64,000 bases of DNA from Alphaproteobacteria bacterium (GTDB taxonomy: Bacteria; Pseudomonadota; Alphaproteobacteria; CALKHQ01): the NCBI GenBank assembly GCA_041396705.1, contig JAWKYB010000003.1, positions 248,001 to 312,000 on the forward strand, given 5' to 3'. Numbering within the stretch: the first letter of the stretch is position 1; every line of letters starts with the position of its first letter. Below are positions 62,616 through 64,000 of this stretch, one piece after another. The notes beneath the pieces were generated by a model. That model was not told where the DNA came from. It made no database searches and was given only the letters and a program-made list of their open reading frames with translations. The translations under genes and the position numbers were made by a program.

Positions 62616-63713
62616 ATGAAGATCGACGGCACCGCCACCCGCACCATCTGGGTCAACGACGACGGCTGGTCCGTCGGCATCATCGACCAGACCCGCCTGC
62701 CGCACGCGCTGGTCCGCGAGACCCTCAGCGACCTCGACCAGGCCGCCCACGCCATCCGTGCCATGCTGGTCCGCGGCGCGCCGCTGATCGGCGCCACCGC
62801 CGCCTACGGCCTGGCGCTCGCCATGCGGGCGAACGCGTCCGACGCCGCGCTCGCCGGCGCATACGACACGCTGCTCGCCACCCGGCCGACCGCCGTCAAC
62901 CTGCGCTGGGCGCTGGACGACATGCGCGGCCTGCTGGCCGACACCCCGCCGGACGGCCGCGCGGCCGCCGCCTATCGCCGCGCCGCGGCGATCTGCGACG
63001 AGGATGTGGCGATCAACGCCGCGATCGGCGACCACGGGCTCGACCTGATCCGCCAGGCCGCCGCACGCAGGCCGGCCGGCCGGCCGGTCAACGTCCTGAC
63101 CCACTGCAACGCCGGCTGGCTCGCCACCGTCGACTGGGGCACGGCCACCGCGCCGATCTACAAGGCGCACGACCGCGGCATTCCCGTCCATGTCTGGGTC
63201 GACGAGACCCGCCCGCGCAACCAGGGCGCCTCGCTGACCGCCTACGAACTCGGCCATCACGGCGTCGCCCACACCGTGATCGCCGACAACACCGGCGGCC
63301 ATCTGATGCAGCACGGCATGGTCGACCTGTGCATCGTCGGCACCGACCGCACCACGCGAACCGGCGACGTCTGCAACAAGATCGGCACCTATCTGAAGGC
63401 GCTGGCCGCCCGCGACAACGCCGTGCCGTTCTACGTGGCGCTGCCGTCGCCGACCATCGACTGGACCATCCGCGACGGGCTCGCCGAGGTGCCGATCGAG
63501 CAGCGGTCCGGCGACGAGGTGGCGCGGATCAGCGGACGCGCCGACGACGGCCGCATCGTCACCGTCCAGGCCTGCCACCGGACGGCAGCCCGGTCGCCAA
63601 CTATGCCTTCGACGTCACGCCGGCGCCTGGTCACCGGCCTGATCACCGAGCGCGGCATCTGCCCCGCGACCGCGGATGGCCTGGCCGCGCTTTTCCCCGA
63701 CCGCGCCGCATGA
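62616..63713 (+). CDS. mtnA: S-methyl-5-thioribose-1-phosphate isomerase, with compensated frameshift
   Basis: A 365-residue enzyme of the methionine salvage pathway. Active-site features are MLVRGAPLIGATAAYGLALA, LTHCNAGWLATVDWGTATAP, VDETRPRNQGASLTAYELG and ADNTGGHLM, with GTDRTTRTGDVCNKIGTY. Residues about 319-336 read ACHRTAARSPTMPSTSRR, unlike the family. The next frame gives the expected LPPDGSPVANYAFDVTPA. The frame shifts near 63571 (one C missing) and returns near 63626 (CG missing). ATG 62616 starts the family N-terminus. Confidence 0.92.
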   Translation: MKIDGTATRTIWVNDDGWSVGIIDQTRLPHALVRETLSDLDQAAHAIRAMLVRGAPLIGATAAYGLALAMRANASDAALAGAYDTLLATRPTAVNLRWALDDMRGLLADTPPDGRAAAAYRRAAAICDEDVAINAAIGDHGLDLIRQAAARRPAGRPVNVLTHCNAGWLATVDWGTATAPIYKAHDRGIPVHVWVDETRPRNQGASLTAYELGHHGVAHTVIADNTGGHLMQHGMVDLCIVGTDRTTRTGDVCNKIGTYLKALAARDNAVPFYVALPSPTIDWTIRDGLAEVPIEQRSGDEVARISGRADDGRIVTVQACHRTAARSPTMPSTSRRRLVTGLITERGICPATADGLAALFPDRAA

Positions 63714-63832
63714 TATCCGGGGTCGCGCATGACCCCCACCGATCGCCCGCGATCCGTCGATCGCCACAGAATTGCCCGGAAGCGGCCGATTGCCGCCGCA
63801 GCCGTCCCCGTTCGCAGTCCCCGAAGTCCGCA

Positions 63833-64000
63833 ATGACCAGACGTCTCATCGCATCCGCCCTGCTGTCCCTGGCCGTCGCAACGACGGCGGTGCCGCCGAT
63901 CGCCACCGCCCAGGACGACACCGCCGCCCTGGCCCTGAATGCGGTATCGACCGCCCCGACCACGCAGAACAGCTGGCGGCTGACGCTCGAATTCGGGCGT
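63833..64000 (+). CDS. Secreted protein, 3' end outside window
   Basis: The first 56 residues of an exported protein. The signal peptide ends PPIATAQDDT (cleavage about residue 25). The mature start (AALALNAVSTAPTTQNSWRL) does not identify a family. ATG 63833 is the first Met. It is 119 bp after mtnA on the same strand. Confidence 0.7.
   Translation, partial: MTRRLIASALLSLAVATTAVPPIATAQDDTAALALNAVSTAPTTQNSWRLTLEFGR

Overview
The window is chromosomal DNA of very high G+C content, dense with genes on both strands and with third codon positions almost all G or C. Several markers point to an alphaproteobacterium, probably near the Rhodospirillales: an NDUFS4-type complex I accessory subunit, an AapJQMP amino-acid importer, a PAS_5 protein, a DUF1499 protein, an imuA-imuB-dnaE2 mutasome cassette with an alphaproteobacterial LexA box, and a parS-like site. 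No integrase, transposase, phage gene or CRISPR array was seen. The placement is by gene content only.

Layout. 1-2.5 kb: tail of the Anbu cassette (alpha-E protein, transglutaminase, proteasome-like Anbu), then tRNA-Leu(UAA). 2.7-13.5 kb: single genes, including a chemoreceptor-hairpin/globin fusion, a GST, a 2-hydroxyacid dehydrogenase, an orphan ParA, a TauE/SafE exporter, kynA, a DnaJ-like protein and a 6TM-[2Fe-2S]-adenylate cyclase. 13.6-17.2 kb: sugar ABC importer without a local ATPase. 17.9-19.5 kb: guaA. 20.2-29.6 kb: an island of exported proteins. It holds a caspase-family protease, three paralogous secreted proteins sharing an R-G-S-V junction, a C-X10-C pair and a WTN C-terminus, a Hint-domain protein with a Gly/Ser tail, a lipoprotein, a SEL1-repeat protein, a PKHD hydroxylase and a lytic transglycosylase. 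It also has four strong terminators. 29.6-31 kb: O-methyltransferase, tRNA-Pro(UGG), NDUFS4-like gene and tRNA-Arg(UCU). 31-37.5 kb: modBC (no modA) and aapJQMP. 37.5-42.2 kb: a leftward run of DUF1499, tandem GNAT, sulfurtransferase, AlaX, cysteine synthase and NUDIX genes with ATGA/GTGA overlaps. 42.2-45.2 kb: monosaccharide importer with a single-NBD ATPase. 45.4-51.8 kb: peptide-type ABC operon whose binding-protein gene carries two frameshifts and one permease a large periplasmic insertion. 51.8-56.0 kb: cupin, DUF2330, D-lyxose isomerase, GNAT, a small secreted protein, and a PKHD-like hydroxylase lacking its metal-binding Asp under a Fur-like box. 56.2-62.5 kb: dnaE2, imuB and imuA. 62.5-64 kb: parS-like site, mtnA with a compensated frameshift, and the start of a secreted protein.

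The most unusual part is the 20-29 kb island. A basic-specific-looking caspase sits beside three secreted paralogues, each with one conserved Arg at the junction of a helical half and a pre-peptidase-C-like beta half. I propose protease and substrates. No experiment or database search supports this yet. Other points of interest are the MCP-globin fusion, the redox-linked cyclase, the permease insertion, the repeat-swollen ImuA/ImuB, the indel cluster in two genes, and the parS and LexA sites 42 bp apart.
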